Origin: Mesorhizobium muleiense
GTDB taxonomy: Bacteria; Pseudomonadota; Alphaproteobacteria; Rhizobiales; Rhizobiaceae
Direction of reading: 5' to 3'
Length of the DNA stretch: 64,000 bases
NCBI RefSeq assembly: GCF_900099905.1
Contig: NZ_FNEE01000015.1
Span: 1 to 64,000, forward strand
Both the position numbers and the translations under genes were made by a program. Under the pieces are notes generated by a model, which was not told where the DNA came from, made no database searches, and worked only from the letters and a program-made list of their open reading frames with translations. Each line of letters starts with the position of its first letter. Position 1 is the stretch's first letter. Below, piece by piece: positions 43,602 to 51,910 of this stretch.

Positions 43602-44378
43602 TCAGTCATGGTAGAGCACCGACCGGCCGCCATCGACGACGATGCAGGCGGCGTTGACGAAGGGTGCCTCATCAGAGGCGAGGAACACCGCCGTCATCGC
43701 CACCTCCTCGGGCTTGCCAATGCGTTTTTGCGGGTGCAGATCGTAGGTACGCTGCCGTTCGGCCTCGGGGTCCGGAAAAGTGCTCCAGTAGTCGACGGCG
43801 ATCTGCGTCTCGATGTAGCCGGGTGCGATGGCGTTCACTCGAATACCCTTTGCAGCGTAGTCGATGCCGAGCGCCCGGGTGAGGCCCAAAAGCCCGTGCT
43901 TGGCGACGGGGTAGGGGAAGCAACCGGGAATGATCGAAAAACTGTGCGTGGACGCAATGTTGACGATCGAGCCGGCGCCCTGGTCGAGCATGGCCGGCAG
44001 CACAGCCTTGCTCATGCGCCAGACACCGTCGAGATCGATATCGAAGCAGCGCCGCCATTCGGCTTCGCTTGTTTCCAGCGGCTCGTGGAAGACGTTGATG
44101 CCGGCATTGTTGACGAGGATATCAATCCTGCCAAAGGTCTCCTTCGCCAGCGCGGCGACGGCTTCGACGGAAGCGGTCTGGCGGACGTCACATGGCACGA
44201 ACAGGGCGCTTGCCCTGTTTGGCGAAAGATCCGTTGTGACCGCTTCGCCGGTCGTGTGATCGATCTCGGCGATGACGACTTTGGCGCCTTCGCGATGGAA
44301 GGCCCGAGCGATCGCCTCACCGATACCGCGCCCGGCGCCGGTTATGATCGCGACCTTGTCCTGCAGGCGTCCAGTCAT
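43602..44378 (-). CDS. Short-chain dehydrogenase/reductase (sugar or sugar-acid oxidation)
   Basis: The 258-residue SDR has the cofactor loop TGAGRGIG (residues 13-20), NNAG at about 90-93, catalytic Ser143 and the YPVAK motif (Tyr156, Lys160). An Asp at position 40 at the end of strand 2 (VVIAEID) suggests NAD preference. The gene lies between the FCD regulator and the galactonate-dehydratase-like gene, so the likely substrate is an aldose or a keto-deoxy sugar acid. The GAGG before its ATG comes from a short tandem repeat at 44381-44432. Confidence 0.85.
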   Translation of the reverse strand: MTGRLQDKVAIITGAGRGIGEAIARAFHREGAKVVIAEIDHTTGEAVTTDLSPNRASALFVPCDVRQTASVEAVAALAKETFGRIDILVNNAGINVFHEPLETSEAEWRRCFDIDLDGVWRMSKAVLPAMLDQGAGSIVNIASTHSFSIIPGCFPYPVAKHGLLGLTRALGIDYAAKGIRVNAIAPGYIETQIAVDYWSTFPDPEAERQRTYDLHPQKRIGKPEEVAMTAVFLASDEAPFVNAACIVVDGGRSVLYHD

Positions 44379-44380
44379 TG

Positions 44381-44432
44381 CATCCTCAACAGTTGGCCAT
44401 CCTCAACAGTCGGCCCGTCCTCACCAGTCGAC
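44381..44432 (-). repeat. Three 17-base repeats between the sugar-acid dehydratase and SDR genes
   Basis: Units at 44381-44397, 44398-44415 and 44416-44432 share CATCCTCAACAGT on the plus strand. On the minus strand each carries TGAGGA; the first copy includes the dehydratase stop codon and the last provides the SDR ribosome binding site. Confidence 0.7.
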
Positions 44433-45593
44433 GATAGTACCGTCCGGCATTACGGCGTTCTGCGTGTGCAGTACCTCGGGCGCGAAGGGATAGCGCGCGC
44501 AGACCGCCTCGTCGACCTCGATGCCGAGACCCGGCGCTTCGGGGACCTGCCAGAAACCGTCAACCATGCGAATCGGGCCCTTGACCACGTCGAAATACCA
44601 CGGCACCGCGCCGACCATTTCCTCCTGGACGATATGGTTTGGTGTCGAGACGGCGAAGTGCAGGGCGGCGACGCCGGCGATCGGCCCGAGCGGGTTATGG
44701 GGAGCGACGCCGACGCCAACAGACTCGGCATGGGCAGCAATCTTCTTGGCCTCGGAGAGACCGCCGCAATGGCAGATGTCGGGCTGGATGATGCTGACCG
44801 CGCCCGCCGAAAGCAGTTCGGCAAATTCGGCGCGCTCGACCAGTCGCTCTCCGGTCGCCAGCGGCACCGAGGTATGGGCGGCGAGCGCTTTCAAGCCGAC
44901 CGTGTCGCCGGGCGGCAATGGCTCTTCGATGAACATCGGCCGACCGGGGGCGAGCGCCTCGACATAGGCAAGTGCGGCGGAAACCGACGCCGGGCGGCCA
45001 TGAAAATCCACCATGATCTCGATCCCAGGTCCGACTGCATTACGCAGCGCCTCCATCAGCCGCGCCACCTTGTCCACGTCGGGCAGTGGAGCGTGATAGT
45101 GGGTATAGGGAATGAACACCGCCTTGAAGGCCCGGTAGCCTTTCTCGACCACGGCATGCGCGCGTTCGACCAATGGATCAGCCTCCATCGTCTCGTAAAC
45201 GGCGCGCATGTCGCCAAGACCGAGATGGGTATAGACGCCGACCTTGTCGCGCACCTTGCCGCCAAGCAACCGCCACACTGGCACGCCGAAATGCTTGCCC
45301 ATGATGTCCCACAATGCCATCTCGATACCCGAGATCGCACTCATGCCGATCGCGCCGAGCCGCCAGAACGACTGCTTACGCATGATCCGCACGGACTGCT
45401 CGATGTCGCGAGGGTCGCGCCCGATAATCAGCGGCGCCAGATCCTCGACCGCGCCGACCACCGCCCGGGTCTTCCATTCCAGTGTCGCTTCGCCCCAGCC
45501 ATGAAGCCCCGCGTCATCGGTCAGCACCTTCACGAACACCCAGTTTCGCATTTCCGCGTTGACCACGCGGGTTTCGATGCTTGTGATCCTCAC
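44421..45593 (-). CDS. D-galactonate dehydratase-like enolase-superfamily enzyme
   Basis: Members of this mandelate racemase/DgoD group remove water from sugar acids with Mg. The 390-residue protein has the metal and acid/base residues in order: DFHGR with Asp196 and His198, EEP (Glu223-224), GER (Glu249) and the general base His299 in APHNPLGP. The DxH pair and the His late in the barrel match galactonate dehydratase. Other sugar acids remain possible. A GTG at 45593 preceded by AGGAG is chosen over the upstream TTG at 45611. It is the first gene of the minus-strand arm, divergent from the ABC importer. Confidence 0.85.
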   Translation of the reverse strand: MRITSIETRVVNAEMRNWVFVKVLTDDAGLHGWGEATLEWKTRAVVGAVEDLAPLIIGRDPRDIEQSVRIMRKQSFWRLGAIGMSAISGIEMALWDIMGKHFGVPVWRLLGGKVRDKVGVYTHLGLGDMRAVYETMEADPLVERAHAVVEKGYRAFKAVFIPYTHYHAPLPDVDKVARLMEALRNAVGPGIEIMVDFHGRPASVSAALAYVEALAPGRPMFIEEPLPPGDTVGLKALAAHTSVPLATGERLVERAEFAELLSAGAVSIIQPDICHCGGLSEAKKIAAHAESVGVGVAPHNPLGPIAGVAALHFAVSTPNHIVQEEMVGAVPWYFDVVKGPIRMVDGFWQVPEAPGLGIEVDEAVCARYPFAPEVLHTQNAVMPDGTIVDW

Positions 45594-45618
45594 TCGGAGA
45601 CTCCTGCGCAATCCATTA

Positions 45619-45633
45619 ATAGATCATATCTAT
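45619..45633. promoter_or_regulatory. Candidate operator in the divergent promoter region
   Basis: ATAGAT and ATCTAT form a perfect inverted repeat around CAT. ATCTAT recurs at 45758-45763 and 45780-45785, flanking the plus-strand promoter candidate. These are possible sites for the nearby FCD regulator. No experimental motif was available to compare. Confidence 0.35.
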
Positions 45634-45734
45634 CCGGCACATTAGTCGACTTTGACATTATGTTCAACGTCCAATTGCGGCGGCGGATCACGGTAAAATG
45701 CCACTTCCCCGCAATGCGGGATTCGAATAATGTG

Positions 45735-45763
45735 TTGACAGCCGTATTAAACATATTATCTAT
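45735..45763 (+). promoter_or_regulatory. Candidate promoter of the sugar ABC importer operon
   Basis: TTGACA at 45735-45740 is a perfect -35 box, followed at 16-17 bases by TATCTAT (45757-45763) as the -10. The start would be about 120 bases before the binding-protein ATG. Confidence 0.5.
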
Positions 45764-45887
45764 AAATCAGTTTGATCCGATCTATGACGCTAATCTCGGA
45801 TTGGGCAAGTTCCGTAGGGAGAGCCTGCAGCCCGACCCGGCTGCGGCGCCGCGACGGGCGCAATTCACCATCCGTTGGGAGGACGAC

Positions 45888-46865
45888 ATGAAATCCATAA
45901 AGCAGTTTGCAATCGCAGCGCTTGCTGCGGCCACGGTTGGTTCGGTGGCCGCGCCGGCGCTGGCCGATTCGACCGGCATCGGCGCCATCTATCTCGATGA
46001 CGTCGGTTTCTATGCCGCCGTGCGCAAGGGCATCCAGGACAGCGCCAAATCGATGGGCAAGGAGATCGACCTGCTCGAGACGAATGCTCGCGCCGATCCG
46101 GGCGCCGAAGCCTCTTTCATCGACCGCCTGATCTCGGCAAACGTCAAGGCGATCATCCTGTCCGCCGTCTCCGCCGACGGTTCGGTGCGCGCCATCAAGC
46201 GGGCGCATGAGGCCGGCATTCCGGTCGTGTGCTACAACACCTGCATCAACGACGCCGACATGAAGAAATATGTCTATGCCTATGCGGTCGCCGATCCGAC
46301 GGAGTTCGGTCGCCAGCTCGGCGACGTCGCGGCCGATTATTTCATCGCTCAGGGGATCAAGGAACCGAAGATCGGCGTGCTCAACTGCGAGTTCGTTGAA
46401 GTCTGCGTCAAGCGCCGCGAGGGCTTCGAAGCGGCGCTCAAAGCCAAGGTTCCGGGCTACGTCATCGCTGCGAACCAGCGCGGCACGGTGCTCGATGATG
46501 CCGTGTCGGTCAGCGATCAGATGCTGTCGGCCAATCCAGATATCGACGCTTTCTTCGGCGAGGGTGGCGATGCCGGCACCGGTGCGGTGCGCACCATCAA
46601 GCAACGCGGCCTGGCCGGAAAAGTCGTCGTCTTCGCCGCCGATATGACGTCTTCAGCCGCGACCGAACTCGCCGACTTCTCGGTTATGAAGGCAGTCGCC
46701 GACGTGTCCGGCCAGGGCATCGGCAAGCTGGCGCTCGAACAGGCGCTGAATGGCGCCGAAGGCAAGAAAGCCGCCGACATCATCGTGCCGATGGGCATAT
46801 CGATCTTCAAATCGGCAGACGAGGCCAAGAAGTGGCTCGAAACCCACAAGGACGGCCTATCCTGA
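45888..46865 (+). CDS. RbsB-type sugar ABC transporter, periplasmic binding protein
   Basis: The 325-residue protein has a signal peptide (IAALAAATVGSVAAPALA) and the two-lobed periplasmic-binding fold of the ribose/galactose cluster: FYAAVRKGIQDSAKSMGKEID, DRLISANVKAIILSAVSADG, AHEAGIPVVCYNT, and AGTGAVRTIKQRGLAGKV. The sugar itself cannot be read from sequence. GGGAGGA lies 5 bases before the ATG, which fixes the start; the same frame is open far upstream but is antisense to other genes there. It heads a five-gene operon: binding protein, dehydrogenase, epimerase, permease, ATPase. Confidence 0.92.
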   Translation: MKSIKQFAIAALAAATVGSVAAPALADSTGIGAIYLDDVGFYAAVRKGIQDSAKSMGKEIDLLETNARADPGAEASFIDRLISANVKAIILSAVSADGSVRAIKRAHEAGIPVVCYNTCINDADMKKYVYAYAVADPTEFGRQLGDVAADYFIAQGIKEPKIGVLNCEFVEVCVKRREGFEAALKAKVPGYVIAANQRGTVLDDAVSVSDQMLSANPDIDAFFGEGGDAGTGAVRTIKQRGLAGKVVVFAADMTSSAATELADFSVMKAVADVSGQGIGKLALEQALNGAEGKKAADIIVPMGISIFKSADEAKKWLETHKDGLS

Positions 46866-46982
46866 TCGCATCCTCCCGAACATGCGATACTGGTGGCCGC
46901 ATCCCGGCGGCCAGTCCTTTCGGGAAACCGACAATCTCGGATACTGCCCGCGGTTGAATGGACCGGGGTCCGGAGCTTGACC

Positions 46983-48032
46983 ATGCCAAAAATGCTTGCC
47001 GCCTACCTTCCAGGCAATTCCACAGTCGACCTGCGCGAAATCGACCGTCCGAAGCCGGGCATCGGCCAGGTGCTTCTAAAGATGAAGGCGTCCGGCATCT
47101 GCGGTAGCGACATCCATTACATCTATCACAAGCATCTCGGCGACGATCCGCGCACGTCCTATCAGGGCGTCGTGGCGGGGCATGAGCCGGCCGGGCAGGT
47201 GGTCGATCTTGGCGCCGGCTGCCGGCATTTCAAGCCGGGCGATCGTGTCGCCGTCTATCATATTTCCGGCTGCGGCTTCTGCCGCAACTGCCGTAAGGGG
47301 TTCCAGATATCCTGCACCGATCCGCAGCGTGCCGCCTATGGCTGGCAGCGCGACGGTGGCCACGCTGAATATCTCGTCGCCGACGAGCGCGATCTCGTGC
47401 ACCTGCCTGACACACTGTCTTATCGCGACGGCTGCTTCATCTCGTGCGGCGTCGGCACCGCTTATGAGGCCGTGCTGCGCGGCAATGTTTCGGGTAGCGA
47501 TGCGGTGCTCGTCGTCGGTCTCGGGCCGGTCGGCATGGCGGCGCTGATGCTGGCCAAGGGCCGTGGCGCGCACCTGGCGATCGGTGTCGACACTCAGCCC
47601 GACCGGGTCGAGACGGCGAAAAAACTTGGCCTGCTCGATCGCGGCTTCGTCGCCGGGCCGGACGCGCTCGGCGCCATTAACGAGTTGACCAAGGGCGGTG
47701 CGGCGGTCGCCATCGACTGCTCCGGCAATCCGCGCGGCCGGGTGCTGGCGCTGCAGGCGACGCGGACATGGGGGCGCTGCGTCTATATCGGGGAAACCGG
47801 CAAGGTCGAGTTCGACGTCAGCGACGACCTCCTGCACCGCCAGCGGACCATCTACGGCTCATGGGTGACCAGCGTCCACAATATGGACCAGTGCTGCGAG
47901 GACCTCGACGCCTGGGGCCTGCACCCGCATGATATTATCACCGACGCCTTCCCGCTGGAAAAAGCGCCCGAGGCCTATGCACTGATGGCAGGCGGGCGCT
48001 CCGGAAAAGTCATCGTCGAATTTCCGGAGTGA
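46983..48032 (+). CDS. Zinc-dependent alcohol/polyol dehydrogenase (MDR family)
   Basis: The 349-residue medium-chain dehydrogenase has the catalytic zinc ligands Cys40 (ICGSDIH) and His67-Glu68 (AGHEPAG). The structural-zinc cysteines are at 97, 100, 103 and 111 (GCGFCRNCRKG...SC). The NAD-binding loop is GLGPVGMAA. It is closest in style to sorbitol, threonine or idonate dehydrogenases. It lies inside the ABC importer operon, next to an epimerase, so it probably oxidises the imported sugar or sugar alcohol. The start at 46983 is chosen because the family N-terminus begins here. Confidence 0.88.
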   Translation: MPKMLAAYLPGNSTVDLREIDRPKPGIGQVLLKMKASGICGSDIHYIYHKHLGDDPRTSYQGVVAGHEPAGQVVDLGAGCRHFKPGDRVAVYHISGCGFCRNCRKGFQISCTDPQRAAYGWQRDGGHAEYLVADERDLVHLPDTLSYRDGCFISCGVGTAYEAVLRGNVSGSDAVLVVGLGPVGMAALMLAKGRGAHLAIGVDTQPDRVETAKKLGLLDRGFVAGPDALGAINELTKGGAAVAIDCSGNPRGRVLALQATRTWGRCVYIGETGKVEFDVSDDLLHRQRTIYGSWVTSVHNMDQCCEDLDAWGLHPHDIITDAFPLEKAPEAYALMAGGRSGKVIVEFPE

Positions 48033-48035
48033 GCG

Positions 48036-48929
48036 ATGGCCGATATCGAAATCGCCAACGAAGCAATAAGCCTGACAGTCACCACGACCGGCGGAGCGAT
48101 CTGGCGCTTCATTTCCCGCTCGGACAGCTTGGAGACGCCGCTCTTCCGCCAGCCGTCGCAAGGGCGGGAACGCGCGGCGTTGAAATCGGGCTGCTTTCCG
48201 CTGGTGCCTTTCGGCAACCGGGTGCGCGGCAACCGTTTTTCCTTCGAAGGCCGCAAGCATTCGCTCGAACCCAATATGGGCTGGGACAGGCACTATCTGC
48301 ATGGCGACGGCTGGACCGGCGAATGGCGCCTTGCCAGCCATGCGAAAGGCGAGATCGTGCTTTCCTTTGGCCATCGCGGCACCGAGACCCCCTATGCCTA
48401 CGATGCCGAGCAGCGCTTCACGCTCGCCGGTCCGACGCTGACGACGACACTGTCCGTCACCAATCGTGGCGAGTTCGCGCTCCCATTTGGTCTGGGCTGG
48501 CACCCGTATTTTCCGTTAACAAAAGAGACCACGCTCAAGGCGGCCGCTCGCTCCTATTGGGAAGAGGATTCTTCCTGGCTGCCGACCGTCGAGCATCCGG
48601 TCGCTGGCGATATCGACTTCTCCCAGCCGCGCGGCCTGCCGCGCCGCTGGGTCAACACGGTCTTCGAGGGCTGGAACGGCGAGGCGAAGATCGACTGGCC
48701 TGAGAACGGGATTTCGCTGGCGATCGATGCCGATCCGCTCTTTTCGCGCTATCTGGTCTTTGTCTCCGATCCGGCCTTCGATGCTGGCTACGACTATGAT
48801 TTCTTCTGTTTCGAACCAATGAGCCACAGCGCCGACGGGCACAACATGCCCTCCGGCGGCGGGCTGGTAAGGCTGGCACCCGGTGAAGGCCTCACAGGCT
48901 CCGTCCGCTACACTTGCCACCGCTCCTGA
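48036..48929 (+). CDS. Aldose 1-epimerase-family protein
   Basis: The 297-residue protein has the galactose mutarotase fold. Conserved blocks are FPLVPFGNRVRGNRF (the substrate Arg), HYLHGDGWTGEW (catalytic His), GWHPYFPL (second His) and FEPMSH near the end (catalytic Glu). It would interconvert alpha and beta anomers of the imported aldose, feeding a dehydrogenase specific for one. The gene starts 3 bases after the dehydrogenase stop. Confidence 0.9.
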   Translation: MADIEIANEAISLTVTTTGGAIWRFISRSDSLETPLFRQPSQGRERAALKSGCFPLVPFGNRVRGNRFSFEGRKHSLEPNMGWDRHYLHGDGWTGEWRLASHAKGEIVLSFGHRGTETPYAYDAEQRFTLAGPTLTTTLSVTNRGEFALPFGLGWHPYFPLTKETTLKAAARSYWEEDSSWLPTVEHPVAGDIDFSQPRGLPRRWVNTVFEGWNGEAKIDWPENGISLAIDADPLFSRYLVFVSDPAFDAGYDYDFFCFEPMSHSADGHNMPSGGGLVRLAPGEGLTGSVRYTCHRS

Positions 48930-48943
48930 CGAGGAAGAATGCG

Positions 48944-49939
48944 ATGAGTGCGACCACAACCACCTCCAGCCGTCGGCGCCGCTTTCGCCTGCTCGCGCTC
49001 GATATGAATGAGATCGGCCTGATCGTCATTTTGCTCCTGCTCTATTTCGGCTTTGGCGCGACCACCAATGGCTTTCTGTCGGCCAACAATCACCTATCGC
49101 TGTTACGCGACGCGGCTTCTATCGCGATCGCCGCCTGGGCGGTGACGCTGATCATCATCGCCGGCGAAATCGACGTCAGCGTCGGGCCGATGGTCGCCTT
49201 CACCTCCGTCTGCCTCGCCTTCATGCTGAAAGCCGACGTCAATGTCGCGCTCGCCATCCTGGCTGCGCTTGCCATCGGCGGCGCGCTCGGCACCTTCGCC
49301 GGATCGTTGCGCGCCTATTTCGGGGTGCCGTCCTTCGTCGCCACGCTCGGTCTGTGGAGCGCGCTGCGCGGCATGTCGTTCTTCACCACCAATGCGCTGC
49401 CGGTCACCTTTCCCGCCAACGCCTTCCTCGACATCCTTGCCGACAAGATATTAGGCATCCCCACCTCGGCCATCGTCATGCTGGTGCTATTCGCCATCTT
49501 CTCCTTCATCAGCCAGAAGACCGCCTACGGCCGGTCGATCTTTGCCGTCGGCGGCAATGCCAATGCCGCCGAACTGTGCGGCATCAACGTCGCGCGCATT
49601 CGCGTGCTGATCTTCACCACGTCGGGCGTGATGGCCGCACTTGCCGGCGTGCTGTTGACCGCGCGCCTCGGCTCCGGCAATGCCGGCACCGCTTCCGGCC
49701 TTGAATTTGACGTGATCGCCGCCGTCGTCATCGGCGGCACGGCGCTATCAGGTGGACGCGGCTCGATGCTTGGCACGCTGCTCGGGGTCTTCGTCATCAC
49801 GCTGATCGGCAACGGGCTGGTGCTGCGCGGCATCAATCCGTTCTTCCAGGAAGTGGTGCGCGGCGTCATTATCGTCGCCGCCGTGCTCGCCAATATCCTG
49901 GTCACGCGCTATCGCGAACGCCGCATTTTCGGCGCGTGA
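48944..49939 (+). CDS. RbsC-type sugar ABC transporter permease
   Basis: The 331-residue protein has 8-10 membrane helices. The branched-chain-amino-acid/ribose permease motif is visible in AEIDVSVGPMVAF-like GEIDVSVGPMVAFTSV, and the coupling loop appears in GGNANAAELCGINVARIRV. Further family blocks are DVIAAVVIGGTALSGGRGS and TLLGVFVITLIGNGLVL. AGGAAG precedes the chosen ATG at 48944; a TTG at 48914 overlaps the epimerase. It pairs with the ATPase that follows after 22 bases. Confidence 0.93.
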   Translation: MSATTTTSSRRRRFRLLALDMNEIGLIVILLLLYFGFGATTNGFLSANNHLSLLRDAASIAIAAWAVTLIIIAGEIDVSVGPMVAFTSVCLAFMLKADVNVALAILAALAIGGALGTFAGSLRAYFGVPSFVATLGLWSALRGMSFFTTNALPVTFPANAFLDILADKILGIPTSAIVMLVLFAIFSFISQKTAYGRSIFAVGGNANAAELCGINVARIRVLIFTTSGVMAALAGVLLTARLGSGNAGTASGLEFDVIAAVVIGGTALSGGRGSMLGTLLGVFVITLIGNGLVLRGINPFFQEVVRGVIIVAAVLANILVTRYRERRIFGA

Positions 49940-49961
49940 CGGGAACCGGGAGGATCAGCCC

Positions 49962-51473
49962 ATGCAGACTGCGCGCCAGCAGGATCGGCAGACCTTGGTC
50001 GCCGCAGTGCATAACGCGACGAAGCAATATCCCGGCGTGCTTGCGCTCGACGATGTCGATTTCGAAATTCACCAGGGCGAAGTCCGTGCCTTGCTCGGCA
50101 AGAATGGTGCGGGGAAATCGACACTGATCCGGCTGCTGACCGGGGCCACTGTACCTGACAGCGGCGAGGTCACGATCGATGGCGCGGCGCTGACCGGTTC
50201 CGGCACCCAGCGCACGGTCGAATCTGCCCGGCTCGGTGTGCGCGCCGTCTATCAGGAGCTCAGCCTGATCGTCGGCATGAGCATCGCCGAGAATCTGTTC
50301 CTCGGTCGCTGGCCGTCCAGTATGGGCGTGCTTTCCCATGGCGAAATGGAACATCAGGCGCGCGAGACGCTGGCCCGACTCGGGCTGAAGCTCGATCCGC
50401 GCCGCCGCGTCGCGACGCTGAGCCCGGCCGAACGACAACTCGTCGAGATCGCCCGCGTCATGATCGGCGAACCGAAGCTCGTCATCCTCGATGAGCCGAC
50501 CAGCTCGCTTGCGGCCGCCGAGGTCGCACTCCTGTTCAAGGCAGTGCGCAGCCTGGCCGCCGCCGGCATCGCGGTGATCTATGTCAGCCATCGCATGAGC
50601 GAGATCCGGCAGATCGCCGAGGCCGCCACGGTGATGCGCGACGGCAGGGTTGCGGGAACCGTCGAGGTTGCCGGCGCCGACACCGCAGAGATCATCCGGC
50701 TGATGCTCGGTCACAGCGAGCAGAAGGATCGGCTCGTCGGCGAGGCGAGGGGAGGCGATACGGTGCTGTCGGTGCGGCATCTTGCCGTGCCGCCGAAGCT
50801 CGCCGGTGTCAGCTTCGACCTCAAGCGCGGTGAAGTGCTGGGCTTTGCCGGACTGCTCGGCTCCGGCCGCACCGAGTTGCTCAGGGCGATCGGCGGGCTC
50901 GATGCCGTGCGCGCCGGCACGGTCCTGCTCGATGAAAAGGACATCACTCGCGGCTCCTATGGCGAGCGGGTCAAGAGCGGTATCGGCATGACGCCGGAAA
51001 GCCGCAAGGAGGACGGCATCATGCCGCTGCTCGGTGTGGACGAAAACACCGTCGCCACCGACTTCTCGAAGGTGGCGGTGAACGGGGTGATCTCGGCATC
51101 AAAGATGGCAGAAGCGGCAGGCGACACCATCCGTCGTATCGGCATCAAGACGGCGCGTATCGATACGCCGGTCGGCACGCTTTCGGGCGGTAACCAGCAG
51201 AAAGTGGTGATCGGCCGCTGGATCTATGCCGGCAGCCGGATCCTGCTGCTCGACGAGCCGACCCGCGGTGTCGACGTCGAAGCGAAGTCGCAAATCTACG
51301 CTCTCATCCGGCGGCTTGCCGGAGAGGGGAAAAGCATCATTTTCGTGTCCAGCGAGATCGAGGAACTGCCCAAGGTCTGCGACCGGGTCCTGGTGTTGAA
51401 GGATGGGGGCTTCGTGCAGGAATTCGTCGCGCCCGGGATTGAGACCGACGCGCTGATGGCCGCCTGTCTTTAG
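49962..51473 (+). CDS. RbsA-type sugar ABC transporter ATPase (two ABC domains)
   Basis: The 503-residue protein carries two nucleotide-binding domains, the arrangement of RbsA/MglA. Domain 1 has Walker A GKNGAGKST, signature LSPAERQLVEIARV and Walker B LVILDEPTSSL. Domain 2 has a weaker Walker A (GLLGSGRTE), signature LSGGNQQKVVIGRW and Walker B ILLLDEPTRGVDV. The degenerate Walker A in the second half is normal in this family. It is the last gene of the importer operon. Confidence 0.95.
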   Translation: MQTARQQDRQTLVAAVHNATKQYPGVLALDDVDFEIHQGEVRALLGKNGAGKSTLIRLLTGATVPDSGEVTIDGAALTGSGTQRTVESARLGVRAVYQELSLIVGMSIAENLFLGRWPSSMGVLSHGEMEHQARETLARLGLKLDPRRRVATLSPAERQLVEIARVMIGEPKLVILDEPTSSLAAAEVALLFKAVRSLAAAGIAVIYVSHRMSEIRQIAEAATVMRDGRVAGTVEVAGADTAEIIRLMLGHSEQKDRLVGEARGGDTVLSVRHLAVPPKLAGVSFDLKRGEVLGFAGLLGSGRTELLRAIGGLDAVRAGTVLLDEKDITRGSYGERVKSGIGMTPESRKEDGIMPLLGVDENTVATDFSKVAVNGVISASKMAEAAGDTIRRIGIKTARIDTPVGTLSGGNQQKVVIGRWIYAGSRILLLDEPTRGVDVEAKSQIYALIRRLAGEGKSIIFVSSEIEELPKVCDRVLVLKDGGFVQEFVAPGIETDALMAACL

Positions 51474-51516
51474 GACTCCGCTGACGAAATCGCGAGTATC
51501 AGCCGTCGCCGCCGCC

Positions 51517-51834
51517 CTAATCGCGAGACGACTGATTGACGATGATTCGCATCACGGTGACCCGTTCGGGCAACTCGACGAGGAACTCTTCGTCGCGCGG
51601 CAGGTGATGGATCTTATGCGGGTCACCGCCGGTGAAGCTCGCCATGGCTTCGACATCAGGCCAGTACGAGATCGTCACGAACTCTGTCTCTTCTTCGCGA
51701 TACAACTGCACGCCAAGTGCCTTCTCCTGAAGCGGCGGAATGCCTTCGCGGCGTAAATAGGGCTCGTAGACGTCCGCCAGATCACGGCGTGTCGTTCCCC
51801 GCCAGATCCGGGCGATTGCGGCGTTGTCGATCAT
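51517..51834 (-). CDS. Antibiotic biosynthesis monooxygenase-like (ABM) small protein
   Basis: The 105-residue protein has the ferredoxin-like ABM fold pattern: an initial strand with ARIWRGTTRRDLADVYEPYL, a middle strand with VQLYREEETEFVTISYWPDVEAMASF, and the final LPERVTVMRIIV. Such proteins are often cofactor-free monooxygenases or stress proteins acting on quinol-like substrates. It is on the same strand as the alpha/beta hydrolase gene upstream, 76 bases apart, and the two may work on the same compound. Confidence 0.65.
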   Translation of the reverse strand: MIDNAAIARIWRGTTRRDLADVYEPYLRREGIPPLQEKALGVQLYREEETEFVTISYWPDVEAMASFTGGDPHKIHHLPRDEEFLVELPERVTVMRIIVNQSSRD

Positions 51835-51910
51835 GGAGTGCGCTCCTCTCGATGGATTGTCATGAGGATGGGGCAGCGATGGCGGATCCGCTGCGGTGTT
51901 GTGCGGGCGA

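Noticed and set aside
43608-45887. A very long plus-strand open frame running into the sugar-binding protein gene
   Set aside because: It is antisense to the SDR and dehydratase genes, which have full catalytic motifs, and its translation shows no family feature. The binding protein has a clear signal peptide and ribosome binding site at 45888.
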